DNA of 47,861 nucleotides from NCBI GenBank assembly GCA_902825945.1, contig CADECY010000069.1, positions 1-47,861 of the forward strand, in the 5' to 3' direction. Under the pieces are notes generated by a model. That model worked only from the letters and a program-made list of their open reading frames with translations, did not search any database and was not told the DNA's origin. Of this stretch, positions 17,034 to 24,914 are shown one piece after another. The position numbers were made by a program, and so were the translations under genes. Every line of letters starts with the position of its first letter. Position 1 is the first letter of the stretch. Source of the DNA: an uncultured Acidobacteriota bacterium. GTDB lineage: Bacteria > Acidobacteriota > Terriglobia > Bryobacterales > Bryobacteraceae.

Positions 17034-19208
17034 GTGCGCACGGCGGTTGTGCTGCTCGCGGCGTGGGCGTGCATGGGCGCTCCCAGCGCGCGCGATCTGC
17101 AGCGGGAGGCCGCGGTCGCGCTGAAGGCCGGAGCCCTCGAGCGCGCGCTGCGGGAAGCCGAAATCGCGGTGGCGCTCGCACGGCGGGAGGGCGACAAGCG
17201 GGCCGCCGCGCTGGCACTCAATACGGCCGGCGAAGCACTTCTGTATCGCGGCGAATACGAGACGGCGGCCCGGCGGTTCGAAGAGGCAGTCCGCCTTTCG
17301 GCCGAAGTGGGCGACACGCGGCACGCCGTTGATCAGTTGGCCAACGCAGGCAGCGCACGCTACTTCCAAGGCCGGTACGACGAAGCCTACCGCTTCTACC
17401 GCGAGGCGCAAAGCCGCACCGCGTCGCACGCGGGCGAACCCTGGGCCACCGAGATGGCCCGTGTCAACGCAGTCAACATGGCGACCCTCCTCCAGCGGCT
17501 CGGCATGCTTCGCGAGGCTCTGACGATCTACAAGGAACAGAGCGGCCAGCCAGACTTGTCCCCGGGGGCCCGTGCGCAGCTCGCTTCGAATCTAGGCGCG
17601 CTCTACCGCCGCCTTGGCGATCCGTGGCTCGCGCGCGAGGAGTATCGCAAGGCTGCCCGGCTGGCTGCTGGCACGGCGGCATCGGACCTGCGCCTTGGCA
17701 TCCTCAAGAATCAAGCGATCGTCGAGGCGCTCGACTTGCGCAATCCGCGCGCCGCCGAAACCACGCTCCGGCAAGTGCTCCAGATCGCCAGGCGGGAGGG
17801 CAACGCGCGCGAGATGACCCAGGCGTTGCTCTACCTGGCGGAACTCCACAAGCGCGAGGGCCGTTTGGAGGACGCCGCCGCCGGATTCCGGCAGGCCCTT
17901 GACGGCTCGCGGAAGCTGAATGCGCCGGAAGAAGAGTGGAAAGCCATCTTCGGACTCGGGCGCCATCTCGAAGCAATCGATGCAATAGAAAAACTCCGCT
18001 CGGGCGTCGGCGATTCCCGCCTCCGTTCGCGATTTCTGTCCGACAAGCGCGACCCCTACGACGCGCGGATCTCGTTGCGGCTGCGCGAAGGAGCCGGTTT
18101 TGCCGAGTTGTTCGACCTGGCCGAACGCAGCCGATCGCGAGCACTCAGTGACAAACTCGTACCCACGATCGCGAGGGCCGAAGCTGTACGCTCGCGGCTC
18201 GGCGCCAATACGATTCTGCTTTCTCAATGGCGGCACGAGAACGAATCCGCCGTGTTGTGGTGTACGCGCGGGGAATCGGGCGTGGCGCGAAACCTCGATG
18301 GAATCGCGCCTCTCGCCGATGCCGCCATCACGCGTCTGATTCTCGTTCCCGATGGCGCTCTCGAGACCTCTCCCGATGTGCTGACCTTCCGCGGCTCGCG
18401 ATTGGTCTCACGCTTCGAAATCGCTGTTCTGCCCGCCGCCAGTCTGCTCCTTCGCCAGGAGCCCGAGGCTCCCTTTCTCGGGCCTTGGTCCGCTGGCTTC
18501 ACGGGAATCGGCGCGCCCGGCCCGGAAGGTGAGCGCCTCGCTGGCGATCAGCGCTGGACCGCGCTTCCCCGGGCGCGGGAGGAGCTTCGTGACGCCGAGA
18601 CGTACTTGCCCGGCGCTTCGCGCGTTTTCACCGGAACGCAAGCTACGCGCGCTAATCTGCTGTCCAACGCGGGTAGGGGATTCGTGCTCCATTTTGCCAC
18701 GCACGCGGCGGCCGACGTCGAAAGCCCCGATCGTTCTCGAATCTTGTTGAACGGAAGCTACCTTTATCACTCCGAGATCGCGTCGTTGCCGCTTACGCGC
18801 AATCACCTCACCGTACTCTCGGCTTGTGAAACCGAGCGTGGCGAGGATGTCCGGGGCGAGGGCGTGCAGAGCCTCGGCAGCGCCTTCCTGGCCGCCGGTT
18901 CGGCATCGGTGATCACGACGTTGTGGCGCGTGGACGACAACGCCGCGGCCGAGATGATGAAGGGCTTCTATGGAGCGCTGGCCAAGGGCGGGACGAAAGC
19001 TGGCGCCTTGCGCGAAGCGAAACTCCGGCTGATCCGGTCGGGCACGCCGCTCGCCGATCCGAAGCACTGGTCCGCGTTCGTGCTGATCGGAGACGGATGG
19101 TCTCCCCTTCCGCGAGTCGTTCCCTGGTCGGCGATTCTCGCCGCGGCGGCGGCCGTCTCCGCTATTGGCCTATGGTGGGCGAGATCACGCCGAGGCTCGG
19201 CCCATTGA
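17034..19208 (+). CDS. TPR-CHAT protein (caspase-like peptidase domain) with signal peptide and C-terminal anchor
   Basis: A 724-residue protein starting at GTG 17034, 3 nt after the surface-protein stop. An apparent signal peptide (about 1-19) precedes tetratricopeptide repeats (about 20-300). The CHAT peptidase domain (about 390-690) has the dyad H557 (HFATHA) and C598 (LSACET), with the family-typical GEGVQSLGSAFLAAG and TLWRVDD. A hydrophobic helix near the C-terminus (about 697-716) ends in Arg-rich residues, as in a C-terminal membrane anchor. CHAT proteins are caspase-like proteases that act in signalling or defence. Here the predicted topology places the peptidase outside the cytoplasm. 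Its target is unknown; the neighbouring surface protein is a candidate partner. Confidence 0.88.
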   Translation: MRTAVVLLAAWACMGAPSARDLQREAAVALKAGALERALREAEIAVALARREGDKRAAALALNTAGEALLYRGEYETAARRFEEAVRLSAEVGDTRHAVDQLANAGSARYFQGRYDEAYRFYREAQSRTASHAGEPWATEMARVNAVNMATLLQRLGMLREALTIYKEQSGQPDLSPGARAQLASNLGALYRRLGDPWLAREEYRKAARLAAGTAASDLRLGILKNQAIVEALDLRNPRAAETTLRQVLQIARREGNAREMTQALLYLAELHKREGRLEDAAAGFRQALDGSRKLNAPEEEWKAIFGLGRHLEAIDAIEKLRSGVGDSRLRSRFLSDKRDPYDARISLRLREGAGFAELFDLAERSRSRALSDKLVPTIARAEAVRSRLGANTILLSQWRHENESAVLWCTRGESGVARNLDGIAPLADAAITRLILVPDGALETSPDVLTFRGSRLVSRFEIAVLPAASLLLRQEPEAPFLGPWSAGFTGIGAPGPEGERLAGDQRWTALPRAREELRDAETYLPGASRVFTGTQATRANLLSNAGRGFVLHFATHAAADVESPDRSRILLNGSYLYHSEIASLPLTRNHLTVLSACETERGEDVRGEGVQSLGSAFLAAGSASVITTLWRVDDNAAAEMMKGFYGALAKGGTKAGALREAKLRLIRSGTPLADPKHWSAFVLIGDGWSPLPRVVPWSAILAAAAAVSAIGLWWARSRRGSAH

Positions 19209-20244
19209 CCCGCACCGCCAGCGCCTTCACCGGCTGATTCGAAGTCAGCACCGCCAATGTCGCCTGTCCGCCGAGCCCGAGTTCGGCCAGCGACCGCAGC
19301 GTTTCCGACCGCGCGGCAAGATTGACCGTCGAACCGCCGATCCGGGTTCCCGAGATCCCGTAATAGTCAACAGTCACCGCCGCCGCGACCGTTCCCGGAT
19401 TCAGCAAGGCGATGCCCACGGTATCGCTGCCTGTCCCGAACAACGCAAGCGATGCGCGCCGCAGGGTTTTGCCGGAAAACATTGGCCGCACGGAACCGAG
19501 TGCGGTGGTCTGAGTCCAATTCACCCGTGCCGGACGCAAGTACGAAAAGTAGGTGGTGCGCTGGCCGTCCTTGTTCTGCACGGCGAACCGCGCTCCGTCC
19601 AATGGTGTCGCCGCGGAGAACTGGACCTGCATCAGCGTGGGGCTCACGTATGTGGTCACGCGGTCGGCTCCCTCCACTCGCAATTGCGATTCGGGGGTGA
19701 ACCCGGTCCCGATCACATCCACTGGCGTATTCGCGGGCACGATTCCGCCGCCCGGGATGATGTTGCCGATGCTGAGCGTTCCGCCCACGGTGATCGTCCC
19801 AGGCTTGATCTCCCACGGATATGGGCTCAGCAAGTCGAGCCAGGTTGCGCTCGGCATGTCCACTGGAATCTGAGTTCCCACGGGCACAGTCGATTTCACT
19901 CCCGCCGCGAACGTGAAAATCGGATAGTCCGGATTGACGCCGGTGTTCTGGCTCGGCGAGGTCATCGCCACACGAATCCCGCTGGGCGTGATCATCACCG
20001 CGCCTGAGGCATCGCCGTTGTCGCTTCGAACCGCGACGCCGTAGATGTCGTCGAAGAAACTCGACTCGAATGACGACTCGAATGAGCTCCGGATGATCGG
20101 CTTCGGTTCGGTCAGTGTGAGCTTCACCTGCACCGTCGCGCCCGGAGGGACGGTCTCGTCCTCGAACCGCAACGACACCCCGAGGTTGTTGCCTTGCGCG
20201 AACAATCCCGCCGCCACGGCGCAGCCGATCCAGATTCGGTTCAT
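19162..20244 (-). CDS. Secreted protein of an ECF-sigma operon, with an IPT/TIG-like module
   Basis: A 360-residue protein with a signal peptide (MNRIWIGCAVAAGLFAQ). Residues about 60-72 hold a tandem SSFE repeat. A middle domain with PVDVIGTGFTPESQLRVEGAD resembles an IPT/TIG-type fold, and a C-terminal beta-rich part ends NGPSLGVISPTIGQ. The protein is not assigned to a known enzyme family. The ATG at 20244 overlaps the stop of the anti-sigma gene (ATGA). The 3' end overlaps the convergent CHAT gene by 47 bp. Being third in an ECF-sigma operon suggests it is either a regulated product or part of the sensing complex. Function unknown. Confidence 0.75.
   Translation of the reverse strand: MNRIWIGCAVAAGLFAQGNNLGVSLRFEDETVPPGATVQVKLTLTEPKPIIRSSFESSFESSFFDDIYGVAVRSDNGDASGAVMITPSGIRVAMTSPSQNTGVNPDYPIFTFAAGVKSTVPVGTQIPVDMPSATWLDLLSPYPWEIKPGTITVGGTLSIGNIIPGGGIVPANTPVDVIGTGFTPESQLRVEGADRVTTYVSPTLMQVQFSAATPLDGARFAVQNKDGQRTTYFSYLRPARVNWTQTTALGSVRPMFSGKTLRRASLALFGTGSDTVGIALLNPGTVAAAVTVDYYGISGTRIGGSTVNLAARSETLRSLAELGLGGQATLAVLTSNQPVKALAVRVNGPSLGVISPTIGQ
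20053..20090 (-). repeat. 12-nt tandem repeat coding for SSFE units
   Basis: About three copies of a 12-nt unit (GACTCGAATGAC/G on the plus strand) encode consecutive SSFE/SSFF tetrapeptides in the secreted protein. The copies are in frame, so copy-number change would not break the gene. It looks like slippage-prone coding DNA. Confidence 0.75.
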
Positions 20245-20921
20245 TTCGGTGGCTCCATTCGAAATCGGGTCATCTCCGATTCCGCCAGTTTTCCGTTCTG
20301 CCCATCGAACGCGATTACACGCCACACCAAGGTCTTGCCGGGTAGCATCTTTGCGGTCACCTCCGCGGGAATCGCAACCCGGGTGCCCGGCGAGGCACCC
20401 TGCCAAACGGTGTCGCGGCTCACTTCCTCCACCGCAACTTCATACCGCACCGCGCCCGCAACGGGTTCCCAGACGAACTCGCTTGGACGCGCCGCGAGAG
20501 TCCCTACTGGGCCTGTCACCGCGATCCGCGACGAGCGCAACTCGCCCGGGCCGCCATAGCGAACCTCGCCCGGCTCCGGTGCCCGCCGCAGGTACGTTCC
20601 CACCGAAACCACCAGAAGTAGCGCCGCCAATGCGGGTCCCACCTGGAACCAGCTCCGCCACCATGGAATCGCGGCGGCCGTTTCGCCGGCGGTAACTCTC
20701 CGGATGCGGCCCGCCACCCAGTTCACATCGGCCGACTCGGACGCCACCGGATTTCCGCTCAGCATCTCGCGCATCATCGCCAGTTCGGCCTGGCAGTGCG
20801 GACAATCCGGCACGTGGGCCTTCCATTCCGGCGCCCGGCCATCGAGATACGCGCCCAACTCCGCCGTCCCCGGACATCCGCCCGGCCCCCGTAACGACTC
20901 CACCACGAAATCGCGTTCCAT
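20241..20921 (-). CDS. Zinc-finger anti-sigma factor
   Basis: A 226-residue protein with an N-terminal ZAS zinc-binding anti-sigma domain (H36-x3-C40-x2-C43, HVPDCPHC), one membrane helix (about 92-110) and a periplasmic beta-rich domain resembling an FN3 fold (FVWEPVAGAVRYEVAV...LVWRVIAFD). Such proteins hold an ECF sigma factor at the membrane until an envelope signal releases it. The ATG at 20921 follows a GAGGGAGCT ribosome-binding site and starts 7 nt after the sigma-factor stop. An upstream extension lacks any domain and was not chosen. Confidence 0.85.
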   Translation of the reverse strand: MERDFVVESLRGPGGCPGTAELGAYLDGRAPEWKAHVPDCPHCQAELAMMREMLSGNPVASESADVNWVAGRIRRVTAGETAAAIPWWRSWFQVGPALAALLLVVSVGTYLRRAPEPGEVRYGGPGELRSSRIAVTGPVGTLAARPSEFVWEPVAGAVRYEVAVEEVSRDTVWQGASPGTRVAIPAEVTAKMLPGKTLVWRVIAFDGQNGKLAESEMTRFRMEPPK

Positions 20922-20928
20922 AGCTCCC

Positions 20929-21513
20929 TCATTTCGCTCCCGGACTGTCACGGCGCAGCACCTGCTCCAGCTTGCGCCGCGCACTGACGATATAGGCCTT
21001 CGCACCGCTCTTGTTGGTCAACGCCAGCAGGCGATTGATCGCGCTCAGGGGCAATTCCTGAACGTAGTGCAAGGTGAGAACGTTCCGTTCGGTCTCGTCG
21101 AGGTGTTTCAGCACAGCGCCCCGAAACCTTCCGATTTCCTGCTTCCGCGCCAGATCGTCCAGCACCGATCCAGCCTGCGAATCCTCGAGTTCGAACTCCA
21201 CGGGCTCGAGAGGTTCCTCCGCCCTTCGCGCACGCGACTTCGCCTCGTTGATACACCGGTTGCGCGCGATCGTGTAGAGCCAGGTGGAAAACTTCGCCTG
21301 CCCCTGAAACGAATCGATATGGCGGTAGGCAAGTGCAAACACTTCCTGCGCCAAATCCAAGGCCGCCTCGCGATCGCCGGTGAAACGCACACACCACCAC
21401 GAAACGCGTTGATAGTGCCGTTGAAAGAGCAGGTCGAGATGGGAGTTGCCGCCCGGTGAGCCGCCAGCCGCTCGAAAGCGTGCTACCAACTCCTCGTCGG
21501 AGATTTCGGACAC
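20929..21513 (-). CDS. ECF-family RNA polymerase sigma factor
   Basis: A 194-residue sigma factor with region 2 (DREAALDLAQEVFALAYR and FSTWLYTIARN, core binding and -10 recognition) and region 4 (ERNVLTLHYVQELPLSAINRLLALTNKSGAKAYIVSARRKL, a helix-turn-helix for -35 recognition). It is 65-70 sigma-family, ECF type, lacking region 1. The start is GTG at 21513. It is followed closely by its likely anti-sigma factor and a secreted protein, a classic envelope-stress layout. Its regulon is unknown. Confidence 0.93.
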   Translation of the reverse strand: MSEISDEELVARFRAAGGSPGGNSHLDLLFQRHYQRVSWWCVRFTGDREAALDLAQEVFALAYRHIDSFQGQAKFSTWLYTIARNRCINEAKSRARRAEEPLEPVEFELEDSQAGSVLDDLARKQEIGRFRGAVLKHLDETERNVLTLHYVQELPLSAINRLLALTNKSGAKAYIVSARRKLEQVLRRDSPGAK

Positions 21514-21520
21514 TCACTTC

Positions 21521-21526
21521 ATTATA
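21521..21526 (-). promoter_or_regulatory. Possible -10 element (TATAAT) just upstream of the ECF sigma start
   Basis: A perfect TATAAT on the minus strand lies 7 nt upstream of the GTG start. No good -35 hexamer is visible 16-18 nt further upstream, so this may be chance. If real, the transcript would be almost leaderless. Confidence 0.3.
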
Positions 21527-21683
21527 TTGCGCCATCGGGCCGTTCTCATGATTTGAGACAATTGTTAACACCCGGTGGAACAGCCGTGGCGAAAGAATTT
21601 CAGCTGGCTCGGACTTTCGCTACCACCCGGCGCCGGCGGGCCCCGGGGTCCCGTCGCGTTCCGAGCGTGGAAAGCTGCCCCGG

Positions 21684-22301
21684 TTACGCTCCCGCTCGCC
21701 GGTTCGTCCGAAAGCCCGCCGGACTGGTGAATCGTTCGCGGATTCGCTCGGTCCAGCACCGCGCCCAACCGGCTAATCCGTCGATGTCCTCCCCGGACGG
21801 TCCGAGGCGGAACTTCGGAAGTGGCGAGTTTACGTCCGCCGCGGTGAAGGCCGAGCCCGAGGGCCGGGAGACCACGATCGCGCTCGCCCGGTCGAGGCAC
21901 GTTTTCGAAGACGGCTTCCAATCCGGGACATCCGGCGCGACCACGAACAAGACCAGGTCCGGCGGAATCCAGTCAACGATGCGGTTCGATTCCGCGATGA
22001 CATCGAACCCCGCCGCGAGCAGTTGTTCGACACGCCGGGCAGCGTCGGGCAGGGAGTGGTCCGGTACCCGATAGAGAAATGCGCGGCGCGCTCCCGCATC
22101 GAGATAGCGCGCCGCTTGCGACTCCTGGCCCGCGCGGGTTTCCTCGAGGCAGTCGAGCGAGGACCCGTGCCGGTGCGCCGAGATCTTGATCGCCGCCCAA
22201 GCCTGATCCCGCAGACCCGCCAGGATCGTCGTGACCACCGTGGTCTTGCCGATCCGGCGGCTGTGTCCGCCCACGACGATGAGCCGTCCACGATGCGTCA
22301 T
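21684..22301 (-). CDS. mobB: MobB-like molybdopterin-guanine dinucleotide biosynthesis GTPase
   Basis: A 205-residue P-loop protein with Walker A GGHSRRIGKTT (about 10-20), followed by MobB-like features such as a HRHG strand and a LVVAPDVP switch region. MobB is the GTP-binding partner of MobA in attaching GMP to molybdopterin, giving the bis-MGD cofactor used by DMSO-reductase-family enzymes. Its ATG begins 2 nt after the TorD stop. Being the last gene of the Mo-enzyme operon fits a dedicated cofactor-supply role. The family call rests on the P-loop and context; other small P-loop GTPases are possible. Confidence 0.7.
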   Translation of the reverse strand: MTHRGRLIVVGGHSRRIGKTTVVTTILAGLRDQAWAAIKISAHRHGSSLDCLEETRAGQESQAARYLDAGARRAFLYRVPDHSLPDAARRVEQLLAAGFDVIAESNRIVDWIPPDLVLFVVAPDVPDWKPSSKTCLDRASAIVVSRPSGSAFTAADVNSPLPKFRLGPSGEDIDGLAGWARCWTERIRERFTSPAGFRTNRRAGA

Positions 22302-22303
22302 GA

Positions 22304-22930
22304 TCACGCTCCGGTCGCGCACTCCACCGAATCGGAGGCGAAGACTTCGCTCGAAGCGATTACCGGAAGTACAGGACACGGACCCACCCTTGCGAGCAGC
22401 GCCTTCCCGGCGGACTCCAAGTATTCGACGCCCGATTGCGACAGCGTTTCCGCAAGTGGCTGCGCAACGTATACCAAATGATTGGACCGGAAACTCTCCG
22501 CCGCGGCCGCGGCCAATTCCGCGGACTCATCTTCCCCGTTCGACAGCGAGAAAGCCTGCTTCACCCGCAAGAATCCGGCGAAACCGGCTTCCACCGAGAT
22601 ATGGTCGATCGCCTCTTCGGTCACCGGCCGGTAGGCAAACGCATCGTAGTAGATGCAAAGCTCCGACATGAGGTATCCGAGCTGAATCGTCAAATGATAG
22701 CTCACCTCGCGCGCCGGCGCCGGACCGCCCGGCCCGAGTATCGAATGATAGACGCCTTCGCTCGCTTCCCGGTCCGCAAGTTCCGCGGCGCGGCGAAGCT
22801 CCGGATCCTTTACCTCAGCCCCCAACGCACGAATCTGCGCGCGCCAGCCCTCCGACGGACACTCGAATAACAGTCCGATCAGCCGCCATTCCGCGGCCTC
22901 GCGCAGCAGAGCTTCGATTCGTTCCGTCAT
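22304..22930 (-). CDS. TorD/NarJ-family redox-enzyme chaperone
   Basis: A 208-residue all-helical protein of the TorD/DmsD/NarJ family. Visible signatures are the YHLTIQLGYLMSELCIYYDAF and EEAIDHISVEAGFAGFL helices, matching the chaperone fold that binds Tat signal peptides and helps insert the Mo cofactor. The ATG overlaps the gamma-subunit stop (ATGA). It is presumably specific for the catalytic subunit in this operon, which has a Tat signal. Confidence 0.85.
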   Translation of the reverse strand: MTERIEALLREAAEWRLIGLLFECPSEGWRAQIRALGAEVKDPELRRAAELADREASEGVYHSILGPGGPAPAREVSYHLTIQLGYLMSELCIYYDAFAYRPVTEEAIDHISVEAGFAGFLRVKQAFSLSNGEDESAELAAAAAESFRSNHLVYVAQPLAETLSQSGVEYLESAGKALLARVGPCPVLPVIASSEVFASDSVECATGA

Positions 22931-23772
22931 TTCGCCACCCTCATGGCCAGCGGGATCCAACCCGTGCGCATCTTGCGCGCGCCGGTCTCCTGCTGCGCGC
23001 CTTCCCAGACCGCGAAAGCGATCTGCGTGCGAACATTCGGGGCCAAGCCTTCGGGGATCTTCCGTGCGATCACAACGGCCCAGCCATCTTTCGTCCGGCT
23101 GCCCTGGCCGCGCGAAGAACGCGACCCGGCTGGCGACAACGTTCCCGGGCCTTCCGCGATCAGATCCTCCACTGCCGATTCACGCGGACCGCTCCGGCGG
23201 TTGCCAACGGCCTGCGCTGGGGCGTAGCGTTTCTCCATCTGCTGTTGCGCGTCCGAACCCGGAGCGAGCGACGGAGCCTGGAACGGATAGTGATCGACGG
23301 TAGCGTTCGGATAGATCGCCTGGATCGTGTCCTTCCGCCCGTTGACCGACGCCTGCCAATCCGCGCGCCAGAAGGCGATCTCGACGGGACGGCCGGATTG
23401 GCCCATCTGCGGATCGGTGGGATTGGCCTCGATCCTGCGGGGAATCTGGATGGCGCAGCCGTCGAGGAATCGCGCTGGACCCGGCGTGTCATCCTGAGTC
23501 CGGTCGGCCCACTCGAGGCGGAAGGCCACCTCGCTGCCATTGTGGACCGACCGGATGCGCACCTCGGGTGTGGTCGGCTTGAGCAGCCGTGGGTCCACGA
23601 GATCCTGCGGGAGGAGGCTGGCAAGATGTTCGGGGGCCTCGTTCCACACCCCACTCGATGCGCTAAGGGAAATTTCGCGCGAAGGCACTGTCACCACTTC
23701 GTTGGTCCGCACGGGCGCGCGATGGCAGGCCCCGAGCAGCGCTGCCGCCACGATGAGAATCGGTCGTTTCAT
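22927..23772 (-). CDS. Heme b-binding gamma subunit (ethylbenzene dehydrogenase-type), lipoprotein
   Basis: A 281-residue exported protein with a lipobox ending at C16 (LLGAC), so probably a lipoprotein. It resembles EbdC/SerC/DdhC-type gamma subunits, whose heme b is held by a Met and a Lys. Candidates are M123 (DPQMGQSGRPV) and K267 (GARKMRTGWIPL). The gamma subunit would take electrons from the beta-subunit clusters in the periplasm. A Ser/Arg/Gly-rich insert (about 190-225) is longer than I expect for the family. Gene order alpha-beta-gamma-chaperone is typical of type II enzymes. Confidence 0.85.
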   Translation of the reverse strand: MKRPILIVAAALLGACHRAPVRTNEVVTVPSREISLSASSGVWNEAPEHLASLLPQDLVDPRLLKPTTPEVRIRSVHNGSEVAFRLEWADRTQDDTPGPARFLDGCAIQIPRRIEANPTDPQMGQSGRPVEIAFWRADWQASVNGRKDTIQAIYPNATVDHYPFQAPSLAPGSDAQQQMEKRYAPAQAVGNRRSGPRESAVEDLIAEGPGTLSPAGSRSSRGQGSRTKDGWAVVIARKIPEGLAPNVRTQIAFAVWEGAQQETGARKMRTGWIPLAMRVAK

Positions 23773-23783
23773 GGCAGTCCTCC

Positions 23784-24914
23784 TTACGGGCAGTTCGTGC
23801 GCGTAATCTGGTACAGCTTGTCGTAGGCGGGCCGCACGTGCACGGGTTCGTTTCGCGGAACCCGCACGATCGTCGCGCCCTTTTCGTCCATGCCGTAGAT
23901 GTCGTCACCTGCGCGCTTCCAGCGCGGCATGAGCATCTCGCTCGAACCGAAAAGGCACAGCAGAGCCGCGAGATCCGGATCGTTGGGCGCGTTTCTATAA
24001 GCCTTGACGGCCGCGGCCACGCCGGGCCCGAACAGTTGCCGCGAGAACGAGAGGGGGACGTGAATCGGCGGAATGTAGTAAACGTTCGGCTCCAGTCCGT
24101 ACTGCGGGAACAGCGGCAGCGCCACCTTCTTGATGTGCACCAGATAGTCGATCGGGTTCTCTGGCTTGGCTTCATTCGGCTTGGAAATCCAGCCCGCCAT
24201 CCGGATCTTCCCGATACAGTTGACGAAGCATTGTGGCTGGATACCCTGTTCGATCTTCGGGAAACAGGCGATGCACTTTTCCGACGTGCCGGTCATCGGG
24301 TTGAAGAAGACTTTCTTGTACGGACATCCCCGCACGCATTCCTGATAGCCTCGGCACCGGCCCTGATCCACGAGCACGATTCCATCCTCGGGCCGCTTGT
24401 AGATCGACCCGCGCGGACACGACGCCAGGCACGCCGGATACGTGCAATGATTGCAGATCCGCGCCAGATAGAAAAACCAGCTCATGTGCGGCAGCGACAT
24501 CATGCCCGCTCCGCCATCCACCTGTCCGGCGCAATCGTCTTCGCCGCAGTTCGGATAGGAGTAATCCTGCTGCTCGGGTTTCCAGCCCAAGACACGCTCG
24601 CCCGCGGGCGCCGATTCGAAAATCGTCTGGCCTTCGTACTTGGAACCGTTCCACGATCCCGAGTTCAGCATGTCGAGCAGTTTGACGTCGTACGCCAATG
24701 GATAGCTGCCGTACGGCTTGGACTCGACATTGTTCCACAGCATGTACTCCTGGCCCTTGCCGGAGGTCCATGTGGTTTTGCAGGCGAGCGTGCAAGTCTG
24801 GCACGCGATGCATTTGTTCGTATCGAACACGGCGGCGAACTGCCGTTTGGGCCGGCTCTCCGGATACCAGTACGACATGTCGCGGCCGAGTTGCCAGTTA
24901 TGGACGCGTGCCAT
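23784..24914 (-). CDS. Iron-sulfur beta subunit of type II Mo enzyme (NarH/EbdB-like)
   Basis: A 376-residue four-cluster ferredoxin-like subunit. Cys motifs are C35-x2-C38-x2-C41-x3-C45, C154-x2-C157-x4-C162-x3-C166, C187-x2-Y190-x2-C193-x3-C197 and C214-x2-C217-x11-C229-x3-C233. Y190 stands where a fourth Cys would be; NarH has Trp there, and that site holds a 3Fe-4S cluster. An extra Cys pair at C123/C128 is not part of the standard motifs. It has no signal peptide and would be exported as a complex with the Tat-bearing alpha subunit. Its ATG overlaps the alpha stop by 1 nt. Confidence 0.92.
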   Translation of the reverse strand: MARVHNWQLGRDMSYWYPESRPKRQFAAVFDTNKCIACQTCTLACKTTWTSGKGQEYMLWNNVESKPYGSYPLAYDVKLLDMLNSGSWNGSKYEGQTIFESAPAGERVLGWKPEQQDYSYPNCGEDDCAGQVDGGAGMMSLPHMSWFFYLARICNHCTYPACLASCPRGSIYKRPEDGIVLVDQGRCRGYQECVRGCPYKKVFFNPMTGTSEKCIACFPKIEQGIQPQCFVNCIGKIRMAGWISKPNEAKPENPIDYLVHIKKVALPLFPQYGLEPNVYYIPPIHVPLSFSRQLFGPGVAAAVKAYRNAPNDPDLAALLCLFGSSEMLMPRWKRAGDDIYGMDEKGATIVRVPRNEPVHVRPAYDKLYQITRTNCP

